Assembly (NCBI GenBank): GCA_021613335.1
Contig: JAJTWR010000446.1
Span: 62,001 to 126,000, forward strand
DNA length: 64,000 nt
Origin: Whitmania pigra
Lineage: Eukaryota; Annelida; Clitellata; Hirudinida; Haemopidae
Reading direction: 5' to 3'
How positions within the stretch are numbered: the stretch's first letter is position 1; every line of letters begins with the position of its first letter. Under the pieces are notes generated by a model. The model made no database searches. It worked only from the letters and a program-made list of their open reading frames with translations, and was not told the origin of the DNA. The position numbers were made by a program, and so were the translations under genes. Shown piece by piece: positions 47,173 through 60,727 of the stretch.

Positions 47173-48622
47173 AGAGGAGGTACTCCGATGAAAAGCGAAG
47201 CTCAGACATCTTATCGCGTGACTTCGTGCCCGGGGCTCCCTTCAGAAACCTTCCAATGGAGCTGAGGGTTGGCAACGAAGCCCTCCTCATCAAGACGCGA
47301 TTGGTGCTTTCCTACCACAAGTGCAACGTACAACCGAAACTGGCTTCTCGTTGGTCCGATGATTGGTCCCTAGATCATCATCATCATCATCATCATCGCA
47401 ATCATCATCAACACAATCACAACCATCCTCCTCAGCAACAATACAATCATAACCAACATCATCATCATCGATGTTGGAGGAAATATTGGAAAACGAAAGA
47501 AGATTCAGGCTTCATTGACGCGGACTCTGACGATGTGAGAATTGTTGTTATCGTTGTTGGTGCAAAATTTATTGATAATATTAGTAATAAATTATTACTA
47601 ATAATGCCTTATTAGTTTCTTATTAATTCCATTGATTAATTAATCGAATCTAATCCTCAAATGAAGTATACGTTAATTGACAACAAACTTTCACTTGAAC
47701 GTCTTTGTAATGGCCATCAATAATCCATGTTATGACCCGATTACCATGACCCAATTAATCATTTCATCATTGGATAATCTAATAACGTCTGCTTTCAGTT
47801 GATGGCCAACGAAAGCGAAACAAACTGTTGCAGACTGCACGGTCATGCTGATGATGATAACGACCAACATGCTATCAAGTGCTTATCAACTCGCAGGGAT
47901 TCGACTGCTTATCAGCCTCATCGTCGCCATCGCCATCATTGTTGTTGTCATGAAAACGAGAGTAACGAACAGACGAAAACCCATGTGCCGCCCATCCTAA
48001 CATCGGATGATGTAGCCTCAACATTCGTCAGCAGACGTTCTGATGCTTGTTTTGAGCAGCGTTTTAGTAGACGTCCAACGACCAGTTCGACATCCTCATC
48101 GACTGAATCCTTTCACAAAGCTCCATTGTTTAAAAGTAAACAATGTACAAAGCGACCAATAACGGGACGTTGCCATCAAGAAGTAAACAAAATCTTTGGT
48201 GGGTCACGTTTTAAAACTAATTACGGGAGGAGGGGAAGAAATATCTCGTTAATTTTTATTAGTTAATTCTAAACTAGTTAGTTTTAATTGACTGTAACTT
48301 GCCTACTTAATTTTAGTCAGAATTAGTTTTAAATGATCGTGGAGTGAAAGGCACCTCCCACATTTGAACGAATCAAAAAATGTTTGACGATAGGTAACCT
48401 TATCCTCCATGATATGCAATTGATCAATTTCACTTGTTAACCTTTGTCAAGTCAGCCTCTGACATTCGAACCGATCTGGATTTGATTTCAGATGTGCATG
48501 GTCAACTCGTCAGACGAGACATAAGGCACAACAGAACGGAGTTGCAGCAGATGATCAGAGAAAGCTTCATCTCCAACAAAGTCAAATTCTCAAATTCCAT
48601 CGCAGTTAGGCACCCATCCTAA
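47173..48622 (+). CDS. Unrecognised protein with His-rich segment (3' exons)
   Basis: Three exons fit together in phase: 47173-47534, 47799-48198 and 48456-48622 (stop TAA). The first opens after gaatag in phase 1 and contains PGAPFRNLPMELRVGNEALL, VLSYHKCNVQPKLASRW and a long His/Asn/Gln run. The second is Cys/His-rich at first (HRRHRHHCCCHE), then Ser/Thr-rich. The last encodes an amphipathic stretch, SDIRTDLDLISDVHGQLVRR followed by NRTELQQMIRESF, that could be a short coiled coil. No transmembrane segment or catalytic motif is seen, and I do not recognise the family. The initiating exons are missing: they lie upstream beyond the repeat-rich region or were not detected. Strict phase agreement and three good splice junctions argue for a real gene. 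Confidence 0.6.
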
Positions 48623-49272
48623 TCTACAAGTTCTTAATGAGCGCATAACCTCCCGCTTTTAATGGCTGGTTGAAGGCTGCAAAGATCCAGTAGGAACCAG
48701 ACTCAGGTTTGTGATGCACGCTGCCACTCTAGCGACCTAAACTGTTGCATTCAGCCATCCATTGAAAATCCACCACTTTGAAATTGTAATGAGTTGGAGA
48801 CGTCACCCAAGCATATAAGTAGAATTTAGTAATAGATGTTTTGTAGATCAACATATTCTTTCCACCGCACACGCACAACCTCACACGGAAGCCCACTGTC
48901 CAACTGCTCAACATCTGCTTGACCATTGGACATTCTTACAAGTGTTTCAAATTTTGTTCTTGTAGCTTTTATCAATAAACAGTTTTTAGAACTCTGGGGA
49001 ATATTTTGATTGCATTAATTTAATTTTAATTGTTTAAAACTTTCTAAAGGAAGAAAAATTTATTCATAAAATATCCAAGTGCTCTTTATTTTAGCTTCAA
49101 ATTTACCTAAAAAGTTTAAAGTTCTAAAATGTTCCTCTATGAAGGCTGATGAAATGATTTGAGAAAAATACTGTGCAGAGTTCCACTATATTGCAAGCAT
49201 TCCTGGGTAAAAATGCAAAATAAATGTAATAATTTGAGAACAAAACAAACAACATTAGATATGTTTAAATAA
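48623..49272. other. Convergent 3' flanks
   Basis: Lies between the 3' ends of the His-rich gene (+) and ADCK5 (-). Holds minus-strand poly(A) signal candidates (tttatt near 49058 and 49084). No gene seen. Confidence 0.4.
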
Positions 49273-52200
49273 TTAACTAATAATTAAATATAAACAATTT
49301 AAAAACAAATATTTACTCTGCTCATGGGTAGTGACAATGCTCTGAATCTCATCAATTGTTGGCACCTTCCTGAACAGACTCATGAACCTGAGGTAAATCT
49401 TCAATGTAAACTCTGACATCCTCCTGTGGATGTTGTCCATCCTGCATTCAACAATTGAACACCATTAAATCATACACTGGTTTTGTTTTTAGTTTGAAGA
49501 CTGGAGTCGTTAACGAACGTTTCGTTAGGAACAGGATGAACAATGAAAATGTTGATCAACGTGCAATCGTTGCACAAGTTGCGAGAGGAAGCAAAAGGGT
49601 TAATAAAACCAGACATTAAATAGTAATATAATATCTCCATAAATATAATTAAGTAATATAATACCTCCAATGAATTGTAAAATTCTAATATTTTGCGACA
49701 AAGCATTCTTTGAGGAAAGCTTTGAGACTTGATGCTCATAAATTTGCATAACAATTATTCAATGTTATAACATTTTGTGCATGAGTGCATTTCAAGAAAT
49801 GGAGTGAAAGCCTAAATGATGACAACTTGCCTGAGGTAGTACTCAAACAATATCAACTGGTACATGTGCCTCATCCTGTTCCTAATCCTGCCTGTGAACG
49901 TATTTGAGGTGTCTGTAAAACTCCCAGCAATGGCACTGCAGAACACATATTATAATTTAATATAATATTACTCGATGCAACACCATAATAAAATAAAATT
50001 TATCATTAGAATTTGAAATATATCTCAAAATATTTGTTACATGGAAATTCAATTAGAGAGATTAAAATTTTTTTATTTTATATACTCAAAATGTGACCTT
50101 CTTTAGACATATCCACTTCATAAATCATTCCATCATGGTAATGATAACAATAATGATTAAGACAACAGGTTTTTAAAATCAGAGTAAATGAGATTTTCAG
50201 TCAGCAAACCTTCTTGCCATGATGGAGTATCTGTCTACAGGGTGGTTGAAATGATTGCTGATGGCTCTGATGGTGTTGAGGTTCCTGTTGAGTAATAAAT
50301 TAACTAATATTTGATAACATAAATTAACTAATAACACATTCACACTCTAACAAACATCACAATCAAAATAACTTAATCCTAATTGATAATGACTAAATGA
50401 CATTATCAAAGCATTGACGAGCAACATAATCACATGCTAACAAATTAACGAACAACGTGTGCATCACCTGATGATGAGGAGCATGGATCGTGGCATTTGT
50501 TTGAGAACAACCATGATCTGATCGAAGTGCTTCTGAGCCATGACAGTCATGTACTCCAGGTCCCTTTCAGTCATTTGTCCAGGAAGGTGAATGGATGAGT
50601 AAACAATGGGTCTTTGGACCAGAATTTCACAGAAGATCTTGTAGTCTGTTTGTACACATGTCTGAGAAGTCACTTAAAGGCTCCGATAGCAAATAAATGA
50701 GAATATATGTGTTCATGAACTGGAATTAATTTTATAATAACAATTATTATTAATACTCATTTGACCTTTAACACCGAGATGTCTCGAGTACTTGTACATG
50801 TTTTGTTCGTTCCTCATCATGACAGCAGTGTACAACTTGCTGAGTGCCTTTCTATCCTTCGGGCAGAGGTAGTCGTACAATCCGTGATCGAGCAGCACCA
50901 ATTGGCACTTGCCTTCTTTACTTTTCCTCACAAAAACTTAAATGGAATGAATTCTATAAAAAATTCTCTGAATAAATTATTTAAAAAAAATTTAATTAAA
51001 AAATGATTATCTTAAAAAAATGATTAAAGTAATTGTTATTAGTATCTTAGTTTAATACTTAAACAATGAAGCATTAATGTCATATGAACACTCAACAAAA
51101 AGCGTGTAATCATAAATCATTCCATCACAAAAAATTCTAAATTATCATTTATCTTTAGCCTCATCAAAAATTAAATAAGAACAAATGTTTCTGGTTACCA
51201 ACCATTTCCTGGGTGAGGATCCGCATGAACGAACCCCGTGTGGAAAATCTGGTACGAGAAACATTCCACCAACATTCTGTTGACCTAAAAGAGGAATGGG
51301 TTTAAAAATGAATTAACATCAAGTTAAATGCTACAATACAGGAAAATTAAAATTCTTAAAAATATTTAAAAGTAAATAAATAAAATTAATTAAAAGCCAA
51401 AAACTTATCTGACATCAGCCACTGAGAATCCCATCTCTTTGATCTTGGCAATGTTGGTGACTTTACATCCGTCAATGAACTCGCAAGTCAAAACCCTCTG
51501 CAATTCATGAAAACATGCAATATGAATGTATTAATGAATTATTCAAGATCAAGACCATGAAACGAGCATGTTGAGATCACTAAAGAACTTATAAATCTTT
51601 TTACCAAATTATGAAAAACATAATTAATATTACAGCTAAGAAATAATAACGAAGTACAAATTAAAAATCTGACCTTGCTGGTTTTATTCCAATAGACCTT
51701 AGGCACGTGCACAAACTTCAGACCAGCCAAGTCCTTCCTGCACCTTTCACCATTTCTTCCTTCATTCTCAAAGTCAAGCTCCTTTGCCAAAGTTGTTTTG
51801 AGATCCTAATGAAAAGTAATAAGTAATATTTTTATTGAAGTTAATTTAATAACTAATCAATTTATTATGAAGTTTGTACTTAACTCCGACATTACTGGAT
51901 CATTATCATCATGCCACACATCCCACAAACAGCAGGTTCATTTTTAGTTCAGAGTCTGCACAACATTAGTGATAACAGCACAACTACCAGCAGAAGTAGA
52001 AAACAATTTTAAAAGAAATACAAAGCTGAATTTAATGAAAACCTGAAGAACCCATCCAAAGCCAAAGTCAGGATGCATCCATTCCACCAATTTAAGCAAA
52101 ACCTCCAAAGTTCTGATGTCTCCTGTGAATCTGTCCTGCAGATCAATGTACTGGACCTATGGAGAAATTTTGAAAATATATTTTATTAGTTCATTAGAGT

Positions 52201-54348
52201 AACAGTAATAATAATAATAATAATTTATAATGTGATTTTAAAATTCTCAGCTGTTGCTACCATTAAACTCCAGAAGATTGCTTATTGAATTAAAATTAAT
52301 AATGATAAGAATCATTTCAGAGTGAGACTGATTGGTATTTCTTGAATCCTGCAGACCAGCAGATTATTGGAAGCAATGTGAATGTTAAGCATGTAATATC
52401 AAGACCTACACCAGCACAAGACAAGCAATAACTTTAAACAAACACGGAAACACAATGAAGGCATTGTCACTGCAAAAATAAAACTGCCGCACAGGAAAAT
52501 AACATCAAAACTTACTTTAACTGCAACCTTCTTGCCATCGTGAGTCACCGCCTTGTGGACCTGTGCCAAACTGGCAGCTGCGATTGGTGTTTCTTCAAAT
52601 TCCTTGAACAACTCCTTAGGACCCATGCCAAAGTCCTCCTTGAAGAGAAGTTCCACCTGTTGGAATTATTTTGTGCAAACAACATTGCTTTGTGTAATAA
52701 ATATTCCATTGACTGATTTCAATACAAAATCTCTCCTAATTTTTATTGAAAATCAACAAAACGATATTTAATTTATTAAACTTTCTGTAGGCACATGTTA
52801 TTGACCTGATGTTGTATTGTTTATAAATGAGGCATGATAAACACATGGCTTTGAGCTGCTTATTAGTAAATTCCTACTCAAAACAACATCTGCTTAAAGT
52901 AACCCAAGTGCAATTTATCTTTAGAACAAAAGCATGTAACGAGCCATAAGCAAACAATTGCTGCAACAAAAACAACTGCAGGCAGACCACAAAGGTGAGT
53001 TTCAACCTAAGAACAACATCTCCACTTTTTAAACCATTTTAAGCTTGCTTAGACCAGTTTGTGAGCAGAGAAAACACAAGAGAAATAATAAAAATGAGTG
53101 ATAGAAATAAACACAAGCAATGCAACACAAATCAAGCAAATAAGCAAGCAGACACAGCCTAAACAGATTCAGTATCTCAAAACATAAAGAAATGCATTGA
53201 ATTTGAACTGAGGTAATAAAACCTAACCTCCGCGTACCTCATCTTTCTTTCGGGCGAGTGCCTGATCCTGCAGCACCTCGAGAGCTTCGATGTATTCCTG
53301 TGGTAAAATGTGGTTGAGACAGACCAAACCCTGTCCCAGTTTTATGTACAAGCCACTGTTCTCCAGGCATCCTTTTAAGATCTTCTCTGCTGATCGTTTG
53401 TGGATGACTTTAATTCTTTCACCATATTCCTTGGAACACTTTTAAATGATTGAAGTTTTAATCATTATAACAATTAAGTCATACCAATGCTTTTCATGTC
53501 AAAGTTATTAAATTAAAGTTATTAACAAGTTAATTTAAAAATAATTATCATAATCAATATCAACTAATGTAATAATGTAATAACAATTACATTTTTAATG
53601 GTGACAAACTTAATGAACTGAGGCAAACCTCTTTCAATCCTCGCAAGTTCCATTTGTAATCGAGCGATATTTGAGAGCCAATATAAGCTGACCTGTCATT
53701 ACAATTTAATTACCTAACTCGTTATTAAAATACAAAATATTTTATTTAAATTAAGCCAATAAATTAATTGTTAACATTAATTATAGCAGCCCTAAGCAAT
53801 AGTTGAAGTTTTAAAAAGTATTAACAAAGAAATTCACTAGCCAAGCCAAATAATTTTAATAATTAATCATATTTTAAAAAATAAATCTAAACTTAGTCCC
53901 ATGAGTTTCAATTTTAACCACACAATCTAAGTGACATTTTTACTTTACAATGACTCAGAGTTGGATTATAAATTACCTTAAAAATCTTCCAAATCCTGAA
54001 ATGTTCAGCAGAAGCTTTCTCTTTCCTCTCTGATCCAAACAATAATAATAAAGAGAACCAAATCCAGTCATTGCTGCAGTTGTCAATGTAAATTTGTTGA
54101 GGACAATTTTCTTTAACAAGTTCAACAGTAAATTTTCATCTTTTGATGAAATAAGTGCATCTTTAACTGGGTTGTTGGAATGAACAAACCTCTGGTAATA
54201 AAAATCAATTGCTACATATGCTATTTTTTTCTTTTGAAGTATGAAAATATTTCAGTGACAAAACAAATTTCCTAACATAACTGTTCTTGGTGGAATATAC
54301 AACATTATGGTGAACAAGTAATTTGATAGCACTTTTGCTGCCAAACAT
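49273..54348 (-). CDS. ADCK5: ADCK5, UbiB-family atypical kinase
   Basis: Fourteen in-phase exons: 54301-54348, 53977-54191, 53629-53692, 53238-53429, 52516-52656, 52043-52156, 51674-51805, 51414-51497, 51203-51284, 50766-50936, 50468-50645, 50210-50284, 49831-49935, 49273-49441; about 589 residues (human about 580). Signature elements: KxGQ in [11 protein letters not shown], the Ala-rich loop [13 protein letters not shown] in place of a Gly-rich loop, the ATP-site Lys in [28 protein letters not shown], catalytic [10 protein letters not shown] and the metal-binding [10 protein letters not shown]. The [10 protein letters not shown] and LDFENEGRN wording points to ADCK5 rather than ADCK1. A hydrophobic piece ([14 protein letters not shown]) near the N-terminus may be a membrane anchor. 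UbiB proteins act in mitochondrial lipid/coenzyme Q biology; ADCK5 itself is poorly understood. The intron starting at 49830 uses a GC donor (gcaagt). Exon 1 is the least certain. Confidence 0.93.
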
Positions 54349-55018
54349 TTTCCTATAGTTAGATCTGTAAAACAATGTAAAATTGTTGAGCATAATTCTC
54401 ATTCATACAAAGTCATTAATAAATGAAATTATAACTCAAATAACTAATAACTAATCCTGAAAATCTAATTAAACGTTCATTTAAATCTACTCACGAGAAT
54501 ATTTGTGATAAGTTTAGTGCATCTCCCCAAAGACAACACTAGATTATTTATATCTTCTAGAGAATACTATTTCCTCGCACCAAACGGACTACGACCACTC
54601 TCACGCTATCGATAATTTCACTACTGTGCATTTGCTCAGGGGTGAAGGTAAAATGTGGACTTTAGTTAATTTGTCTACAAAATGTTTCATTTACTAAACT
54701 TATTAACAGTTTTAATTTTAATTGTAATTAATAATGTAAATATTCTATTTTTAGTCACATTGTATTGCATTTAGTATGTGCCATATGCTAAAGTTATGCA
54801 TCAGATCTTCCGATATTCAGTCTTCTAGAACTGCAAATATTCTAATGAATTAAAATCGAGGTAACCAACAAAATTTATTTTATGACAATGAGAATAGTTA
54901 AACGAATTGCATTTCTGTTAAGATAATGTGCATTAAATGTGCTGACACGTTGATTTCAAAAATATCTAAGATAGGTTCAATCGACCACATCTATCTTTGA
55001 GTCCAGAGCTTCTGATCA
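54349..55018. other. 5' flank of ADCK5
   Basis: An in-frame upstream ATG at 54402 lies before an intron-like acceptor, so a 5' UTR intron is possible. G+C-richer sequence near 54575-54650 is the likely promoter. No other gene. Confidence 0.35.
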
Positions 55019-55021
55019 TAC

Positions 55022-55635
55022 TACACTCCGCCCAATATATATAGGAAGTACTCATTTTTGATGATATCTCAACTAAAAAAATCACGAAAAATTCTAAAAT
55101 TTTAGTATGTTATGTAAATAGTGCTTCCAAAATTATGTTTTAAATTTGGTAAAATATTATTTTCAAACTTAGTAAAAATCCCAAAAATGTGTTTATACGG
55201 TGCCCAAAAAGATAGGAAGTAAACGTCAAAAGTCAATAAGAACAATACAAATTTATATTTTTAACACAAAAAGTTATCTAATATGAAATTATGCTTCCTT
55301 TCTTTTCTAGTATTTCAAAACACCTTTTGTCCATCGACAAAATTATTTTTTTTATAAAGTATGATTCCAGCTGATTCCAGGCAGTCCTGATGACATTTTC
55401 CGACTCTGATTTAAAGTTAAATTGTCTTCCATATTTGTAAACAAGTCTGGACAACGTATCCCCAAGCATTTTCAATAGGATTAGGGTCAGGAGATCGGGA
55501 TAACCAGCTCAAAACTTTCATGTTTCTTTCTTGGAAAAAGCTCTTTGTCAGTTTGGATGTTTGGATTGAGGCATTATCTTGTTGGAATACAAAATCAGAA
55601 CCATACCTTATAATTTTTACTAGTTTATTAGTCAT
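55022..55635 (-). mobile_element. Truncated Tc1/mariner transposon with broken transposase
   Basis: The minus strand carries the C-terminal half of a Tc1-type DDE transposase: FQQDNASIQTSKLTKSFFQE (second catalytic Asp), WLSRSPDPNPIENAWG (third catalytic acid), then after a frameshift near 55450 YKYGRQFNFKSESENVIRTAW and MDKRCFEILEKKG with a stop at 55278. The 3' side ends in a terminal-repeat-like TACACTCCGCCCAATATATA at 55022. The first catalytic Asp and the 5' terminus are missing, so the copy is dead. Confidence 0.85.
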
Positions 55636-55639
55636 ATCC

Positions 55640-56871
55640 TAAACACTCCAAAATATTTCACTTTCTGTTTGTCAAAACATCAATAGCAGCTAGGGCGGGC
55701 CTGCGTCATCTGATTCCGAGATCCTACAACGCCAGGTTCGGTAACCCCTACTTACTTTAGAGATACCTCCCTAGAAATGGAATGCCCGCCTCCTTCATGA
55801 TCGAACTGCAGCCATGGCTGATCTCTTTGATACTTAGCTTAGGACTCATCTTTTTAATGATGCAATTTGCAAAATCATATTCGTGATCACATTGTTTGAT
55901 ATTTTCATTGACTTTAACCCTATTTTTTCAACTTTACGTTACTTGGGATTTATTTATTCTTTATTTCAGCTGTTAGTTTGCCCGACATAGGGCAATTATA
56001 CCGTAATGTTTCCTCATTAAGACTGGCCCACAGCATTGATAGTCGTGCTGAATTAATTGCTCTTCAGAGTATCTGTTGCCTTCCTTCATATCTCTCATAA
56101 ACTCTCGCACAACTTGAGATGACGACCTTTTTCGCTTTTAGCCAAAATTCATGGCAAACTCTCATAAAATATGAGGAGATGACCTCTTTTTGAGTCTAGT
56201 CTAACATTGCTCCCCCCAAATTACGTTCCTGACCATTTCCTTGTAAATAAACCAACTACTAGAAACTAAATAGATTACCAGAGGAATGTCCTAATGCAGA
56301 ACCCTGTTTCCCTCAGAAGTAATTATTGCACGAAGTTCTCTGCATGGCAGAGTAATACGATCTCAACTCATTTCACAAAGTTTAATTTTCAACTATTTCA
56401 CTAAAGTATCATAATTATAATTATATGATAATTATATGTATTATTTTTTATTAAACACGTAAATTAAGCACATTAGTTTTTAGCAGTTGGTTTTAAACCA
56501 TTTATGTTTTTATTTGAATTCAATAAGAACAAGGATTTAAAATGAAATTCTACAAAACAAATCCAAATATAAATTCAGCATTCACTCCCTTATTATAACA
56601 GTTTCATTATTTCAGGAAACGTCTAATAAAAATTATGAAATGTTGATTATAAAGGAATATTCATGGTTAAGAACGATCAAGCGATTCAGTCTCCATTGAA
56701 TGAATTCTCACGCACGCACCTGGATCGATCTGCGTTTGTTTTGCAGCCTTAGAATGGAAATGGAGAATATTTGAGTCCTACCAGCCATGTTGACGTCTGC
56801 TTTTTGCGCGCGGGAATTTCTATTCAAGAAATGATTGGTTGTGACGATAAAGTTTTATTTTGACAATAATA
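55640..56871. other. Intergenic; one G+C-richer block of unknown origin
   Basis: The block 55690-55900 differs in composition from its surroundings and may be a retroelement scrap, but I could not name it. The rest is A+T-rich with no gene. The promoter of the first receptor gene should lie near 56700-56860. Confidence 0.35.
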
Positions 56872-59800
56872 ATGAAAAGCGAATTTCTATTCATAGTTAT
56901 TTTCATTCTATACAACTATTTAGCAGGTAAGAATGTTCAGGATTTTAAGGTGTACTTTTCTTTTTTATGTACTCGCCATTTTATTCAATATAATCTATAA
57001 TAACAAAAAAAAAAAGACGTAATAAATAAAACTAACAAGAGATTTAGCTAATACTTAAATTAAATTGAATTATAAATGAATAAATATTCATTGCGTTACA
57101 GATGGCAGTAATGATACTTCAAATTTGACCTCAGAACAAATCCTGATAAAGAGGTTCTTTGAGGAGTTACCTGACCCCAGAGTCAGACCTTTCCGGGAAA
57201 ATGGAGGTTCAATTCTCGTCAGCGTCGAATACGTCATCCTGTCACTCATTAACATTGTCAGCTCACTTGGATATTCATTTGTTATTATAATTTATTCTAA
57301 TTTATTAATAAAAATCAGGTATTTCAATGCTATTTGCGTAGTATGCATAAATAAATATTTGTTTATATTTACAAATAAATCATGACAAATAATTAATAAA
57401 TAATTAAAATTCAACAAAATGTTGTTCAATTCGAATGCAGGATCAGAGAGAACAGCAGATGGTTTTGTTCGGATGGATCAACATGGTTGGAATTTGTTCA
57501 TATTTTGATATTGTAAAATAGAAGCATTTATTGTCTAACATTAATACACACGAATACTTTCATTTGTTTGCTTTTTATATTTAATTAACCTATAATTGAA
57601 TGAAAGGATTCTAACAGATAACAAATACAAGCAATAAATTTAGACCTCGTGGTTTACATTATCATCGTTTTAATTCGGCAGACTATTCAGGCAGCAACAT
57701 CATTCAATATCTAATTTATTCATCATAAATTACGTCGATTAGATGTTATTTAAAGTTGAACTTAAAAAAAAAAAACATCAAGTGGTAATACAACAGTCAT
57801 TCAAAAGATAAAAATATCGATCTCACGAAAATAAAGCCGTACGTAATTATAATAATAATTAAATATTATAACAACAATAATTTACATAAGATTTGAGAAC
57901 TGCCTGTAAAAGTAATTTAATTTTTAATAAATTATAAATTCAAAAGATTGAAATTCTTAATCCCTTCAGAGGTGGTACAACTACGAGGTAACGTGGAACC
58001 TAACAGAATATGACGTCAAGCTCCTCATAATTGAAAGCGCTAAAATCTGGTTTCCTAACTTCGCCATTCGAAATAGGTTCATCAGATTATATTTAATTAT
58101 CAATATTTACTTATTTATTTTAATTACTTATTGCAGTTGATTTTTATTAAATTTAATTATCATTTATACTATATAATTATAATTAAATATTTATTAAATG
58201 AAAACATGCATAACGTTATTTATTTATTTATTTCATTCCTAAACAGATTAAAACTGCCTCTTAATTAATAATAATAATATTGATATTAATAAAAATAATA
58301 ATAGCGCAAAACAATTAACAATGAATTAGAAGAATCATCCCCCACATCACAGCGCAGAGAAAGTCTTCGGGGACATATTTGACCATGAAAAGTACAGGGC
58401 TCAGGTCTATTCAACAGGCGAGATTGCTTATTCGACAGCAGGGAAGACAACTACATTCTGCAGATTGGATCTCACTTATTTTCCATTCGACACTCAAGTC
58501 TGCTACCTGGAAATATTCAGTTGGACTTATGTAGAAGATCAGTTGACTCTCGCGACATTCGGAAAAAAAATCGATTCTGATCACTTCAATCCTAATGGAC
58601 AGTGGACTCTGGAGAAATCACAGGTAGGTTAATATTGGCTAGCATTTTAATTCACAAAGTCATTAAAATCATTTGTAACCCAAACGCTCCAGGTTCGAAT
58701 CCTGTCTCTAAACATCAGCCAAGAGATATATTCGGTGGCGAGGTTCATGTTCCAATTCAAAAGGAAGCCTCGTTACTTCGTCATAATTCTTGTCATTCCA
58801 TGCGTAGTCATGTCCTTTCTCGTTGTCTTCGTTTACCTCCTTCCAGCAGAATCAACTGAGAAGATCTCCCTCAGCATCAACAGTCTCCTGGCTTACTCGG
58901 TTTTCCAACTCACAGTGTCAGACAATATGCCCAAGACATCGAGTTACATTCCTCTGATAAGTACGGAGATTATCGACTCTTTATTATAAAGAATGCTTCA
59001 TTTTTCAAAAGAATTTTTAACCAATTAAGTTATTAATGGAATTTTTAACCAATTAAGTTATTAATGGAATTTTTAACCAATTAAGTTTTTAATGCAATTG
59101 TTAACCAATTAAGTTTTTAATGCAATTGTTAACCAATTAAGTTTTTAATGGATTTTTTAACCAATTAAGTTATTAATGGAATTTTTAACCAATTAAGTTT
59201 TTAATGCAATTGTTAACCAATTAAGTTTTTAATGCAATTGTTAACCAATTAAGTTTTTAATGGATTTTTTAACCAATTAAATTTTTAATAGAATTTTTAA
59301 CCAATTAAGTTTTTAATGGAATTTTTAACCAATTAAGTTTTTAGTGGAACTGTTAACCAATTAAGTTTTTAATGGAAAATTCCACCTGGTGAATCGAGTT
59401 TTTAATCTATTCACCCGAGTACATACATAACAATAGGCAATAACAACATACATAATATAATTGTTTTGAAATTATAAAATAATAAAAATATAATCATAAT
59501 TATCATAACGGTGAAACTCCTGCTTCATCACTCGTGATACCTGGGCACGTAAGAACCACTTTGAATCCTTTTACAGGAATCACTTTTTAGATCCTTCAAT
59601 GTCAAAGAATGTAACATAAAGTATTCAATGCTTAATTCAATCCGTATTGTTTCACATTATATGTTATAAAAGAATAAATTTAAAAATTGAACGGTTATTC
59701 TAATTTGTTTACTTGAATTAATTATATTTTCAGCTGTGTACATCTCTTTCGTCTTATTCTTCTCCACTTTATCCCTTCTCACCACCATTTTCGTCCTCAT

Positions 59801-60311
59801 CCTCCACCACCACGTGCTCATGGAAAAACCTCCTCGTTGGCTCTTCAACTTGGTTTCCAGTGGTCTGTCAAAGTTTCTGGGCACGCATGTCGAACTCGAC
59901 CAGTGCGCCAAATTTCGAAAAAGCGTCTTTAAAAGGCGCACCAATTCTCCCCCGGGTACTCCAAAGTTGAATGTCATTTCAAGTGGCAAACTGGACCTGG
60001 ATTGCAGAAACAATTTCGATCTGAGATCACGAACTAGCGGAAGGTCCATTGCATCGTCGAGGTGGAAAAACAGTTTCACCATGTTGACCAGGAAGATTGC
60101 CAGGATCAAGGAAGAGGAAGGCATTGAAAACCTTTTTAATTCTGAATTTACTTCATCAAAGGAGGAAAAAATAAATCAGCAGTGGATTGAAATCGTTGAA
60201 ACTCTCGACAGATTGTTTTTCATCATTTTCACTTCTATAAACCTCGCCGCTTGTCTGCTCACCTTTGTCATCCTACCTTACGCGGCGCCACCTGTCAGTG
60301 GAGAATGGTGA
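56872..60311 (+). CDS. Cys-loop ligand-gated ion channel subunit, copy 1 (nicotinic-receptor-like)
   Basis: Seven in-phase exons: 56872-56926, 57102-57256, 57441-57485, 57970-58076, 58353-58623, 58693-58960, 59734-60311; about 492 residues. Signal peptide MKSEFLFIVIFILYNYLA. The extracellular domain has DQREQQM, RWYNYEVTWN, IWFPNFAIRN and the Cys-loop C-x13-C in FCRLDLTYFPFDTQVC. TM1 follows FKRKPRYFVI, with the Pro in VIPCVV. TM2 is ESTEKISLSINSLLAYSVFQ, with the Glu at its inner end as in cation channels. TM3 is VYISFVLFFSTLSLLTTIFV, then a roughly 130-residue cytoplasmic loop and TM4. Loop C has no adjacent cysteines, so it is not a classical acetylcholine-binding alpha subunit. The ligand is unknown. 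A paralogue follows directly. AATAAA is near 60508. Confidence 0.92.
59011..59378. repeat. 28-bp intronic minisatellite, about 13 copies
   Basis: Head-to-tail units of the type TTAACCAATTAAGTTTTTAA plus an 8-bp variable part, lying in the last intron of receptor copy 1. Unit variants (GGAATTTT, GCAATTGT, GGATTTTT) recur in the same order, pointing to higher-order duplication. Confidence 0.95.
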
Positions 60312-60727
60312 CCATGAACTCTGAAAACATTTGCGTGTTGTACATTGCTTTACCTTCTGAACGATATAATTTACGTATTTGTTTTCTTGAACACCTTTCC
60401 AAAACGTTACACTCTTAAATATTGAAACGTTTCCTTTTGAAAACCTGTTTTGTTAATTCACTTGTGATGCACACCTGCACGAGGTAAAACATTCAGGTAA
60501 AATGAATCAAATAAAAAAAATCACTAAATCTCACGACAAAAAAAAAAGAAACGCTTGAAGAATATTTTTATTTCGTCGTCTGTTTGGGTGCAACTCGATT
60601 CCCACAAGCCTCCATCGATCTTGGGTGGAAAATCCAGTTTTTGTTTGCCCGTCGATGCATGGAGGCTTTGTTTCGTGGACTCGGTACGTGGCATTCACCT
60701 CTTGTCGAGTTTGAGAAAACTTTCGCC
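60312..60727. other. Spacer between the two receptor genes
   Basis: Holds the 3' UTR of copy 1 and the promoter/5' UTR of copy 2 in only about 420 bp. A frame opens upstream of the copy 2 ATG (from 60584), but the signal-peptide start at 60728 is the better choice. Confidence 0.5.

Noticed and set aside
49273..54348. Assignment as ADCK1
   Set aside because: The [19 protein letters not shown] and DHGLYDYL wording and the C-terminal region fit ADCK5 better.
58685..58712. tRNA-like B box (GGTTCGAATCC)
   Set aside because: It is the acceptor and first codons of exon 6 of receptor copy 1. No A box or cloverleaf arms surround it.
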